Below are positions 1-5,955 of a stretch of 45,571 nucleotides of DNA, piece after piece. The stretch's first letter is position 1; every line of letters starts with the position of its first letter. The notes beneath the pieces are model-generated. The model ran no database searches. It saw only the letters and a list, made by a program, of their open reading frames with translations, and was not told where the DNA came from. Made by a program: the position numbers and the translations under genes. Source of the DNA: Candidatus Brocadia sp. (GTDB lineage: Bacteria > Planctomycetota > Brocadiia > Brocadiales > Brocadiaceae); the NCBI GenBank assembly GCA_021646415.1, contig SOEU01000024.1:1-45571 (forward strand), given 5' to 3'.

Positions 1-286
1 AGCACTTATCCTCAGAATTTGGTGGATCGCATACGTCCGGGTTGTTCGTACCGGGGTCGCAGATGTCGCTGCCACCTTTGCACTCATCCGTATCCCCCAC
101 GCTCGTTAAGCACTTATCCTCAGAATTTGGTGGATCGCATACGTCCGGGTTGTTCGTACCGGGGTCGCAGATGTCGCTGCCACCTTTGCACTCATCCGTA
201 TCCCCCACGCTCGTTAAGCACTTATCCTCAGAATTCGGTGGATCGCATACGTCCGGGTTGTTCGTACCAGGGTCGCAGATGTCGCT
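1..286. repeat. 108-bp direct tandem repeat, coding
   Basis: Units start at 1, 109 and 217. Units 1 and 2 are identical over 108 bp. Unit 3 differs by two substitutions in its first 70 bp and then departs from the repeat at about 287, at the N-terminal edge of the mature protein. The period is a multiple of three, so copy-number change keeps the minus-strand reading frame. Confidence 0.95.
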
Positions 287-436
287 GGGAGGGCAAACGT
301 CCGCAGCAGCGAAGGCTGACTTTACTCCAAAATTTACAAACTGGAAGTGACTCAACCCTGCCCCCACCATAATTGCACCGAGTTTCCTCAGGAAATCTCG
401 CCGGTCGAGTTTTGTACCTTCATTTTCCGATTTCAT
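1..436 (-). CDS. Tat-exported Cys-rich 36-residue repeat protein, candidate RiPP precursor (partial)
   Basis: The start is ATG at 436-434, preceded by a GGGGGTG ribosome-binding site; the frame stays open to the left window edge (145 codons), so the C-terminus is missing. Residues 11-18 read DRRDFLRK, a twin-arginine motif, followed by a hydrophobic stretch and a likely SAFA/A cleavage near residue 43. The mature part begins with a short Cys-Pro segment, then 36-residue units with Cys at 54, 64, 73 and 83 (spacings 9, 8, 9 and 6) and many Asp, Asn, Pro and Gly. The two leftmost 108-bp DNA units are identical, so the array is young and probably variable in copy number. It lies downstream of, and on the same strand as, a radical SAM/SPASM maturase. 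Its function is not known; a modified, exported repeat peptide is an inference. A plain Cys-rich surface protein is the alternative. Confidence 0.75.
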   Translation of the reverse strand, partial: MKSENEGTKLDRRDFLRKLGAIMVGAGLSHFQFVNFGVKSAFAAADVCPPSDICDPGTNNPDVCDPPNSEDKCLTSVGDTDECKGGSDICDPGTNNPDVCDPPNSEDKCLTSVGDTDECKGGSDICDPGTNNPDVCDPPNSEDKC

Positions 437-722
437 TGTTTTCACCCCCTTTTTTAAAGAAAAAGATTAAAAGAGATAAAAGTAGCTGACTCATATCATT
501 AAGTCGCCATCACGATCGGAAACCAATCTCACTCTGATTAGCTTCGCCAATACGTAATTTTTTGAATCACGAATGAATCCCACTTGTCATAACCCAAGTT
601 GGACAAGTTGCCATATGTCTTTTTTTATCTGGAGTGAAACTCATACGCAATACAGTGTAAATATCTGAAATCATACGTAACGACAAGGCACAAAACCCGC
701 AAAACAACCTAATACGACTTCG
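437..722. other. Intergenic spacer between maturase and repeat-protein gene
   Basis: This 286-bp spacer has no credible ORF. It holds a 7-bp inverted repeat (ACTTGTC at 582-588, GACAAGT at 602-608) that could be an operator or a weak terminator, and an A/T-rich run just before the repeat-protein start. I could not place a convincing promoter, so I cannot tell whether the repeat protein is co-transcribed with the maturase. Confidence 0.5.
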
Positions 723-2174
723 CTACCGCTGGATAGGAGTTGTGGTCAGAGGCCGAACGCTGTCATTCCCCACCAGTTTCTGAAAATAATCGGGATATCG
801 GCTGCGCAACGTATCATACAACCAGGCCCCCTGCTCGTACCATCTCAATAGTTCCTCACACCACCAGTCAAGGGGTGGTTGAAATGTGCCATCCTGATTT
901 GATACATGCCAGGGACAATATCCGCCACAGATGTTGATTGCCCAACAACTCTCGCACTTTCTCTTTGTCTCAAAATAGGCGTGCAGATAGTCGGCAAACT
1001 TTTTACTATCAATCCCAGTCGAGACATCGCCCAGGACATAGTTTTCCATACCTACGTAACGATGACATGGGTAAAGTCTTCCGTCAATTCCCACGGCTGT
1101 ACAACCACGTCCCACGCCGCATCGAATCCGTCGTTTTTGCTTATTGTGGATGTCCTGTACCACCTTGGCCCAGGGATTGAATCGAATTCGCTCTCCCCGA
1201 TCCAATTGCTTGAGCAGACGGTCCAGTAAATAATCTTCCTGGTCTTTAAGTATAGTATTTTCCTCGATACCAATGTCATACGGTCCCTGGCAGTATGACT
1301 TGCCGGTGCAATAACTCAATGCCACTCTGGTAAAACCGAAATCCTCCAAAAATTGGACGATCCCGATCTGATCTAGACATTGTTTGCTAATAGTGCACCG
1401 AACCGTTACCGAGCGGCGATGCTGCATCAACCGTTTGATATTGCGAGATGCCATTTCGAACGATCCTTGCCCGTTTTTGAATGGTCGTATTTGATCATGT
1501 ATCTCTTTGGAACCGTCCAAACTAACCATCAAGCCGAAGTTATACCTCTTGATGTAGCCTATGATCTCATCGTCCAGTAGCGTGGCGTTGGTCGTCATCG
1601 AGTAACGAACCTCTTTGCCCTGTTCATGGGCTAGCTGCTGGCTATAACGGATTACGCTGCGCATCACCGGCTTGTTAAGCAGCGGCTCGCCACCAAAAAA
1701 AGTGATATTGATTTGTCGAACTTTGTCTGCCCTTTGAAATACAAGATTTACAGCCTCTTTCGCAATTCCCAGAGACATAAGGCCATTGTTGAGCGCATTA
1801 TTCTCGCCGACATAACAGTAATGGCAACGTAGGTTACAGGCCTCAGCCAGACAAAGCTCAATACTATTAGCGGACATCCGCGTGAGTTGTCGGATGTAGG
1901 CTCCGTTTTCCTGGTGGTCGTAAACAGAACCCTGAAAGAACCCTTTTCGTTCTAACCAGTTCAACTCGCTCAGGACGGTCTGGGAAGTCTCCACACCATA
2001 TTTTTTAGACAGGTGACCAGAAATAGCGTCAAGAGAAGTCTCTGTCAGACGCAACGACAGCGCGTCGTAAGCGGGGTCGTCAATCCGTGCGACAGCACTC
2101 GACTCGATATCAAAAACATATTTATTGCCTCTAAACTGGAAAAGGTGATAGGATATCGTAGCCGTTTTTTTCAT
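723..2174 (-). CDS. Radical SAM/SPASM peptide maturase (SCIFF/QhpD-like)
   Basis: This 483-residue protein has three parts. Residues 8-82 form a small PqqD-like/RRE-type N-terminal domain with the pattern FRGNKYVFDIESSAVARIDD, much like the N-terminus of SCIFF maturases. The radical SAM core carries the cluster motif C113-x3-C117-x2-C120 and GGEP at 161-164. A C-terminal SPASM domain has Cys 352, 358, 370, 407, 410, 416, 420 and 439, enough for two auxiliary [4Fe-4S] clusters. Relatives cut SAM and join Cys sulfur to carbons of other residues (thioether cross-links) in peptides or small subunits. The start ATG has a GGAGTG site 8 nt upstream. The likely substrate is the Cys/Asp-rich repeat protein encoded downstream, which is an inference from position and composition. 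The family call is firm; the exact reaction is not. Confidence 0.88.
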   Translation of the reverse strand: MKKTATISYHLFQFRGNKYVFDIESSAVARIDDPAYDALSLRLTETSLDAISGHLSKKYGVETSQTVLSELNWLERKGFFQGSVYDHQENGAYIRQLTRMSANSIELCLAEACNLRCHYCYVGENNALNNGLMSLGIAKEAVNLVFQRADKVRQINITFFGGEPLLNKPVMRSVIRYSQQLAHEQGKEVRYSMTTNATLLDDEIIGYIKRYNFGLMVSLDGSKEIHDQIRPFKNGQGSFEMASRNIKRLMQHRRSVTVRCTISKQCLDQIGIVQFLEDFGFTRVALSYCTGKSYCQGPYDIGIEENTILKDQEDYLLDRLLKQLDRGERIRFNPWAKVVQDIHNKQKRRIRCGVGRGCTAVGIDGRLYPCHRYVGMENYVLGDVSTGIDSKKFADYLHAYFETKRKCESCWAINICGGYCPWHVSNQDGTFQPPLDWWCEELLRWYEQGAWLYDTLRSRYPDYFQKLVGNDSVRPLTTTPIQR

Positions 2175-2634
2175 ATTTTATTACACTCCATATCTTTAAG
2201 TTCTAATTAAGAAGTCAATAGCCTGCTTGGCTTCCCGAAAACTGGACAATATTACATCTTTTTTTATTTTAAAAGGCGATTCAACTATAGCCACCGTTAG
2301 CATTGCTTTGTTAAAAACAGACCCGAAAGATTTAAATTCAAGTTTTTAAGCAAATATTGCCACTTAATTTTTAACAAAGTAATGTTTTATTTTGTAGGTT
2401 GGGTGAAGCTAGCGTATCCAACAACCCGAATAACGATGTATTCACTTCGTTTAACCCTTCTCTTCTCTTTTTTCACCCCATTTCTCTATGAAAATATTCG
2501 ATATCTCTTTACGCCTTCAGCCACAAGCGGTCGGGCTTCAGCCTCTGCCTGATCCATGACTGCTTACGTTTTTTAATTCTAACTTCTGTCTCCTTACTTC
2601 TGTTAAGCGCTATCTAAATGCACCATTTCAACTG
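2175..2634. other. Intergenic region with dispersed repeat
   Basis: The 460 bp between the Ig-like gene and the maturase gene contain no convincing ORF. There are A/T-rich stretches and one copy of the GTAGGTTGGGTG palindromic repeat family at 2394-2425, followed at about 2441 by the ACTTCGTTTAACCC flank that also trails another copy. No terminator with a clear U-tract was seen. Confidence 0.6.
2394..2425. repeat. GTAGGTTGGGTG-type REP-like element, copy 1
   Basis: The element starts GTAGGTTGGGTGAAGC and closes with a degenerate complementary arm ending CCAACAA. Two better-preserved copies lie at 4661-4716 and 5203-5234. The same motif type is known as a short palindromic repeat scattered in many bacterial genomes. 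Confidence 0.7.
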
Positions 2635-3666
2635 CTACCTTGACCTTCGTGATGCATTATTCCCAGACCTCACCCTCACCTTTTCTGGACCATGCATGGT
2701 GCTCAGGCCGTTATAGTCCACATCCTCCAGCTTATAATAGTATGTGCCTTTGGCCGGTGGTGTGTCTACATAGCTGTAACTGGCTCCGGATACTGTATTG
2801 CCTTGGGCAGGGATGAGTGTGTCGTTAATCTTTTTGTAAGTACCATCCTTGAGCCTTGCGCGGTAGAGGTTGAAGCCGGCGTTGTCCACCTCCGTGGCCG
2901 TTTCCCAAGTCAGGATCACACTACCATCATCATTTGCTTTTGCGGCGAAGGATGTGAGTTCTACAGCATTGCCTTTTTCAGTCCATTTCTTTGTTAGTTT
3001 GTTTTTTGACTCAATAATTGCATCGGTGACCAGATCATAAGAAAATGCAGAAATAGTATCGGAACCTGGTTTACCCTCATTATCGTGATATGTAAACGTT
3101 GCTACGCCTTTATCGTTTGTATCACTTTCCACACGTAGATTGTTACTTCCATCGACAAGAAAAATTACAGTGACTTGCTTGGCCGGATTACCAGCGATAT
3201 CCACAACCTCTGCTTCAACAGTATGGTTAGTGTTTACGGTATTCTCATCCTTATCTTGAGATAAAGTAATGCCGGCATTTACCCACCTCTTTTCAACAAC
3301 ATTTGATTTTTCACCACTTATTAGTATTTTTGCCACTATACTATCTGTAGCCGCTATTTTTTTATTATCGTGGTAAGTAAAAGTTGCTTTTCCATCCTTA
3401 TCTATTCTGGCAAAGCCTGTTTGAACGTTATTTCCACTGACATCAAAACCCACACTGATTCCCTCCGAGGGCGGCTTACCACTGTCATCTGTCACTGTAG
3501 CAGTAACGGTATGATCAGTGTCTATAGTATTCGTGGCTGTTAAGGGTTCTAACTCAATACCTCCCCATGCCACGGGTGCAGGCAAATTGGCTAGGAAGAT
3601 TAAAAATCCGGTCATTAGCAACAACAGCCCTGTCTTTTTCATTGCTCTCCATTCAGTTTTTTTCAT
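2635..3666 (-). CDS. Secreted protein with two Ig-like repeats and a FnIII-like C-terminus
   Basis: This 343-residue protein starts with a Sec signal peptide (the hydrophobic core follows MKKTGLLLL). Two Ig-like (Big_1-type) modules follow, at about residues 36-125 and 130-225; both end in a conserved phrase like ATFTYHDN. The C-terminal 100 residues (ILTWETATEVDNAGFNLYRA onward) look like a fibronectin-III-type domain of the kind found at the ends of planctomycete surface proteins. No enzyme motif is visible. A role in the cell surface or extracellular matrix is inferred. GAGGGA lies 7 nt before the ATG at 3666; a second in-frame ATG at 3642 has its own GGAGAG and could be the true start. 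A GEMM-type riboswitch and terminator lie about 370 nt upstream on the same strand, which would fit control of a surface component by a cyclic dinucleotide. Confidence 0.8.
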   Translation of the reverse strand: MKKTEWRAMKKTGLLLLMTGFLIFLANLPAPVAWGGIELEPLTATNTIDTDHTVTATVTDDSGKPPSEGISVGFDVSGNNVQTGFARIDKDGKATFTYHDNKKIAATDSIVAKILISGEKSNVVEKRWVNAGITLSQDKDENTVNTNHTVEAEVVDIAGNPAKQVTVIFLVDGSNNLRVESDTNDKGVATFTYHDNEGKPGSDTISAFSYDLVTDAIIESKNKLTKKWTEKGNAVELTSFAAKANDDGSVILTWETATEVDNAGFNLYRARLKDGTYKKINDTLIPAQGNTVSGASYSYVDTPPAKGTYYYKLEDVDYNGLSTMHGPEKVRVRSGNNASRRSR

Positions 3667-3825
3667 TTTTCATTCCCTCTTTTATCAACTCTTTGCAAGT
3701 GGCAATAGGGGATCAAATCTTTCAAAATGACAAATCTTTTTGCTCTTTTTCATGATTTTAAAAAAATCAGCATCCCCTTTTCGTCTTTCTTATAAACGTT
3801 TTCCTTCCCTACAGGACTATATAAT

Positions 3826-3903
3826 TTAGTCCCAATATTCTCCTCTCTCATTCCCTTTCAAACCACCACATTGACACAACAAATACCTGGCTATCTGTCG
3901 CAC
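3826..3903 (-). CDS. Possible 25-residue peptide, Cys-containing
   Basis: A perfect AGGAGG (minus strand, 3913-3908) lies 4 nt before a GTG at 3903-3901. The frame gives a 25-residue product containing LLCQCGG and ends with TAA at 3828-3826. It lies just after the riboswitch terminator and before the Ig-like gene. It may be a leader peptide, a small secreted peptide or chance; the short spacing and GTG start keep confidence low. Confidence 0.3.
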   Translation of the reverse strand: MRQIARYLLCQCGGLKGNERGEYWD

Positions 3904-3982
3904 AATACCTCCTTTCTTTTTTATCTCATCAAAATTTTTACAGCTTCTTGTCCGTGTCCACTATTTATGGGTGCAGAAAATC

Positions 3983-4008
3983 AGGGCACGTGGCAACGTG
4001 CCCCTACA
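3983..4008. repeat. Palindromic dispersed repeat (GGGCACGT/ACGTGCCC)
   Basis: GGGCACGT at 3984-3991 pairs with ACGTGCCC at 3996-4003 and is followed by CTAC. A clear relative with the same layout (AGGGACACGGTG palindrome, then AC) sits inside mtaB at 36074-36097. Confidence 0.7.
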
Positions 4009-4030
4009 TTGAAATAACTACGGATTAAAA

Positions 4031-4083
4031 TAAAAAAAGCCTTACCGCAAAGATTTTTCCTCAATATCTTCGGCAGCAAGGCT
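4031..4083 (-). terminator. Riboswitch-linked intrinsic terminator, copy 1
   Basis: AGCCTTGCTGC (minus strand, 4083-4073) pairs over 11 bp, with three G-U pairs, with GCGGTAAGGCT (4048-4038), followed by a U-tract. The 5' arm is shared with the aptamer 3' end. Confidence 0.85.
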
Positions 4084-4176
4084 GTCTTTATATTTTCCTG
4101 CCTTTGCAGGAAAATATTCTAAAGACCCTTTGCTTTGCGCCCCCTGATCGCTCAGGGTTTGCCTTTATCGGAATGG
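4070..4176 (-). promoter_or_regulatory. GEMM-I-like cyclic-dinucleotide riboswitch, copy 1
   Basis: Read on the minus strand, the order is CCGATAAAGGCAAACC, a short hairpin (CCCTGA...TCAGGG), GCGCAAAGC, GGGTCTTT, a variable hairpin (TTTTCCTGC...GCAGGAAAA) and AGACAGCCTTGCTGCCGA. This matches the conserved blocks of the GEMM-I (c-di-GMP-I) aptamer. The 3' block also forms one arm of the following terminator, so ligand binding should favour read-through, an ON switch (inference). It begins just after the stop codon of the PqqD-like gene. I cannot decide between c-di-GMP and cGAMP. Confidence 0.8.
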
Positions 4177-4198
4177 TTTTGATTTTGCCATTTTTTTG

Positions 4199-4477
4199 TT
4201 ACAAATCTTTTTCCTCCACGATCCCTTTCGTTACAAAAACCTCCAACGTATGCAGGATATCTCCGGCAACATCATGGTTATCAGGGATAGAAAACCTTGT
4301 CCTGATCACCTGTTCCATCTCTTCTCGGGTATGCCCACCATCGCACAGTTCCCAGATGAGTTTCGCTGTGGGATTAAGGACATGTATTGCCTTTCCCTCG
4401 GTGCTATAAAGTAATGTCTCACGTCCCATATCCTGCACCAGAATGCCTTGTTTGCGGATCGGTTTTGTTGTATTCAC
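4199..4477 (-). CDS. PqqD-family peptide-recognition (RRE) protein
   Basis: This 92-residue protein starts with GTG at 4477 (AGGGG about 8 nt upstream). The body has the PqqD pattern: a beta-rich start (LVQDMGRETLLY), then the hallmark HVLNPTAKLIWELCDG, then two helices with HTREEMEQVIRTRF. PqqD proteins bind the leader of a ribosomal peptide and hand it to a radical SAM enzyme. No pqqA, pqqC or pqqE is seen nearby. The closest radical SAM/SPASM enzyme is 2 kb downstream on the same strand, and it seems to have its own N-terminal RRE-like domain. A second GEMM-like riboswitch lies about 850 nt upstream. The family is clear; partnership with the maturase is inferred. Confidence 0.85.
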   Translation of the reverse strand: MNTTKPIRKQGILVQDMGRETLLYSTEGKAIHVLNPTAKLIWELCDGGHTREEMEQVIRTRFSIPDNHDVAGDILHTLEVFVTKGIVEEKDL

Positions 4478-4555
4478 AGTCTATTACCCCTTGCGTTTTT
4501 TTGGAGACAACAGTCAAATCTTTATCAACGGTATTAAACAAACACAGTTTAAGAC

Positions 4556-4650
4556 CTCCCCTTAGCCCCCTCCTTCGCAAGGAGAAACAGGGAAGATTAT
4601 TTTTATTACCTCCCCCTAGCCCCCTCCTTCGTAAGGAGGGGAAGCGGGGT
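4556..4650. repeat. C-rich hairpin repeats (CCCCCTCCTTCG...AAGGAGGGG)
   Basis: Two adjacent copies carry AGCCCCCTCCTTCG followed by AAGGAG, at about 4566-4585 and 4618-4640. Related hairpins with CCCCTTTGATAAGGGGG or TTTGATAGAGGGG occur at 4720-4745, 4840-4855, 4890-4910 and 5250-5275, and a copy lies inside mtaB near 36046-36070. Confidence 0.7.
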
Positions 4651-4660
4651 TATAAGTTTG

Positions 4661-4716
4661 GTAGGTTGGGTGAAGCCTGTCCCGAGTTTGCCGAGGGGCG
4701 GAGCGCACCCAACAAC
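4661..4716. repeat. GTAGGTTGGGTG-type REP-like element, copy 2
   Basis: GTAGGTTGGGTGAAGC is followed by an extra G/C-rich segment and then GCGCACCCAACAA. Its normal trailing flank (TTTACTTCGTTTAACCC, about 4760) is split from it by a CCCCCTTTGATAAGGGGG hairpin, so one repeat appears inserted into another. Confidence 0.75.
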
Positions 4717-4969
4717 CCCCTGTATCCCCCTTTGATAAGGGGGACTTTAAAGATGACGGGTTTACTTCGTTTAACCCTATCCTTACTTTACTTTGTAAAC
4801 ACATTCAACAAAAGTGACAGACTACCTTATTTCCCCTTTAGAAAGAGGGGATTAAGGGGTGTGTATTCCCTGTTCTTGACACCCCCCCAACCCCTTTTGA
4901 TAGAGGGGAGAATTATCATCACTACTTTTGGAGAAACAGTTTAGTTTTTTGAAAGATGAGTTGTGCTTT

Positions 4970-5175
4970 TTAAGTCCCTATAGGGACGTGAGGCAATAGG
5001 CAGGCAATTTATTGCCTGTATTTTTATCAAAGAGAAATACAGTCCCGTAGGGACGATTGAGACGATTTTGTATCCATAATCTTCATTCGCCCCTACAGGG
5101 CTTATTTTTATCTTTCTCTTAACACAGGCAATAAATTGCCTGCCTATGAGCAATTTGCCCCTCCGGGGCGAAATC
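4970..5175. repeat. MITE-like inverted-repeat element
   Basis: GGCAGGCAATTTATTGCCTG (about 4996-5019 with flanks) is matched inverted at about 5124-5147 over some 24 bp. The interior and ends carry small palindromes such as GTCCCGTAGGGAC and CCCCTCCGGGG. It has no ORF and looks like a non-autonomous or REP-cluster element sitting between a riboswitch and its likely target gene. Confidence 0.6.
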
Positions 5176-5202
5176 AGCACAAGGCTTTGCCTTGATAGTT
5201 TG

Positions 5203-5234
5203 GTAGGTTGGGTGAAGCGGAGCGCACCCAACAA
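5203..5234. repeat. GTAGGTTGGGTG-type REP-like element, copy 3
   Basis: This is the shortest and cleanest copy: GTAGGTTGGGTGAAGCGG then AGCGCACCCAACAA, a near-perfect palindrome. Confidence 0.8.
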
Positions 5235-5322
5235 ACAACTCTACTTAACCCCCCCCAACCCCTCTTGATAGAGAGGAGAATTACCATCACTACTTTTTGG
5301 ACAGTCCCGTCCGCTTAGAAAC

Positions 5323-5375
5323 AAAAAAGCCTTACTGCAAAAATGTCCTTGTAAAACATCTTCGGCAGTAAGGCT
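5323..5375 (-). terminator. Riboswitch-linked intrinsic terminator, copy 2
   Basis: AGCCTTACTGC (minus strand, 5375... arm 5365-5375) pairs perfectly over 11 bp with GCAGTAAGGCT (arm 5328-5338), with an inner GATGT/ACATT extension and a run of T after it. Base changes relative to copy 1 keep the pairing. Confidence 0.88.
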
Positions 5376-5476
5376 GTCTTATTTTTAGCCGCTTAAACGG
5401 TTCAAACAGTTTAAACCGTTTATAAAGACCCTTTACTTTGCGCCCCCCGATCACTCAGGGTTTGCCTTTATCGGAA
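5363..5476 (-). promoter_or_regulatory. GEMM-I-like cyclic-dinucleotide riboswitch, copy 2
   Basis: The minus strand reads CCGATAAAGGCAAACC, hairpin CCCTGAGTGATCGGGGG, GCGCAAAG, GGGTCTTT, a variable hairpin (AAACGGTT...AACCGTTT) and AGACAGCCTTACTGCCGA. The core blocks match copy 1 while the variable hairpin is unrelated in sequence but keeps a stem, as expected for a functional RNA. The next minus-strand gene is the PqqD-like gene, with repeats between. The 3' block is shared with the terminator. Confidence 0.8.
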
Positions 5477-5510
5477 TGTCTTTATTACGTTACTTTGTAA
5501 TGGGCTACAG

Positions 5511-5596
5511 AAGTTGAAAGTTGAAAGTTGAAAGTTGAAAGTTGAAAGTTGAAAGTTGAAAGTTGAAAGTTGAAAGTTGAAAGTTGAAAGTTGAAA
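5511..5596. repeat. Heptanucleotide tandem repeat (GTTGAAA)n
   Basis: About twelve head-to-tail copies of GTTGAAA fill 86 bp. The array ends about 35 bp before the 5' edge of riboswitch copy 2 on the minus strand, where its promoter should be. Seven-base units are prone to slippage and could make this promoter phase-variable. Confidence 0.95.
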
Positions 5597-5955
5597 AGCA
5601 GTCTAACATAAAATTATAAGATGTCAAGAATAAAATAATTATTTTATAGCTTCTGATACCCCGCCTTTATCGTTTCTCTACAAACAAATTCAAAACTGTT
5701 GTATTTTCTTTGAGTTCGTCGCCTTATTTTTTCCCCTTGTGTTGCGAATTGATATACTTTATAAAGATAACTGATATGAATCTGCTATGCTGCAACAGTC
5801 AAGCAGATAGGGCCGCAAGGTAAAAGAAAGAAGGGTCGCGAAAGAGGAAAGGTGAGGGGAGAAACAAAGATGATACAGTTTTTCAGTGAAGAGATAACTC
5901 ACGGGATATTCCGGGTGCGATTTGTGTATAATAAATAACAGTTCCAGTTTACGAA

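Larger units (their letters stand above)
3667..4198. other. Long leader region of the Ig-like gene
   Basis: The 532 bp contain, in minus-strand order, a GEMM-like aptamer, its terminator, a palindromic dispersed repeat (3983-4008), a possible 25-codon ORF with a strong AGGAGG (3826-3903) and an A/T-rich stretch. Each is listed separately. Confidence 0.6.
4478..5955. other. Repeat-rich intergenic region, no gene supported
   Basis: Nearly 1.5 kb lies between the PqqD-like gene and the divergent radical SAM gene. It holds C-rich CCCCCTCC...GGAGGGG hairpins (about 4556-4650, 4715-4745, 4828-4920, 5245-5285), two REP-like copies, a MITE-like inverted repeat (4970-5175), a second riboswitch with terminator (5323-5476) and a heptamer array (5511-5596). 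The open frames across it are made of these repeats and have no coding character. From 5600 to 5955 I see only A/T-rich DNA and no clear promoter. Confidence 0.7.

Noticed and set aside
1-286. CRISPR array
   Set aside because: Repeats are contiguous, 108 bp and coding, with no unique spacers. The heptamer array at 5511-5596 likewise has no spacers.
19-372. Two long plus-strand frames across the 108-bp repeats
   Set aside because: They are open only because the period is a multiple of three. The minus frame has a ribosome-binding site, a Tat signal and regular Cys spacing.
3983-4008. Terminator for an upstream gene
   Set aside because: The palindrome lacks a U-tract on either strand and matches a dispersed repeat family; the real terminator is at 4031-4083.
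4387-5234. ORFs of 185 and 97 codons in the repeat cluster
   Set aside because: They are made of C-rich hairpins and REP/MITE repeats, with no start signals and no domain.
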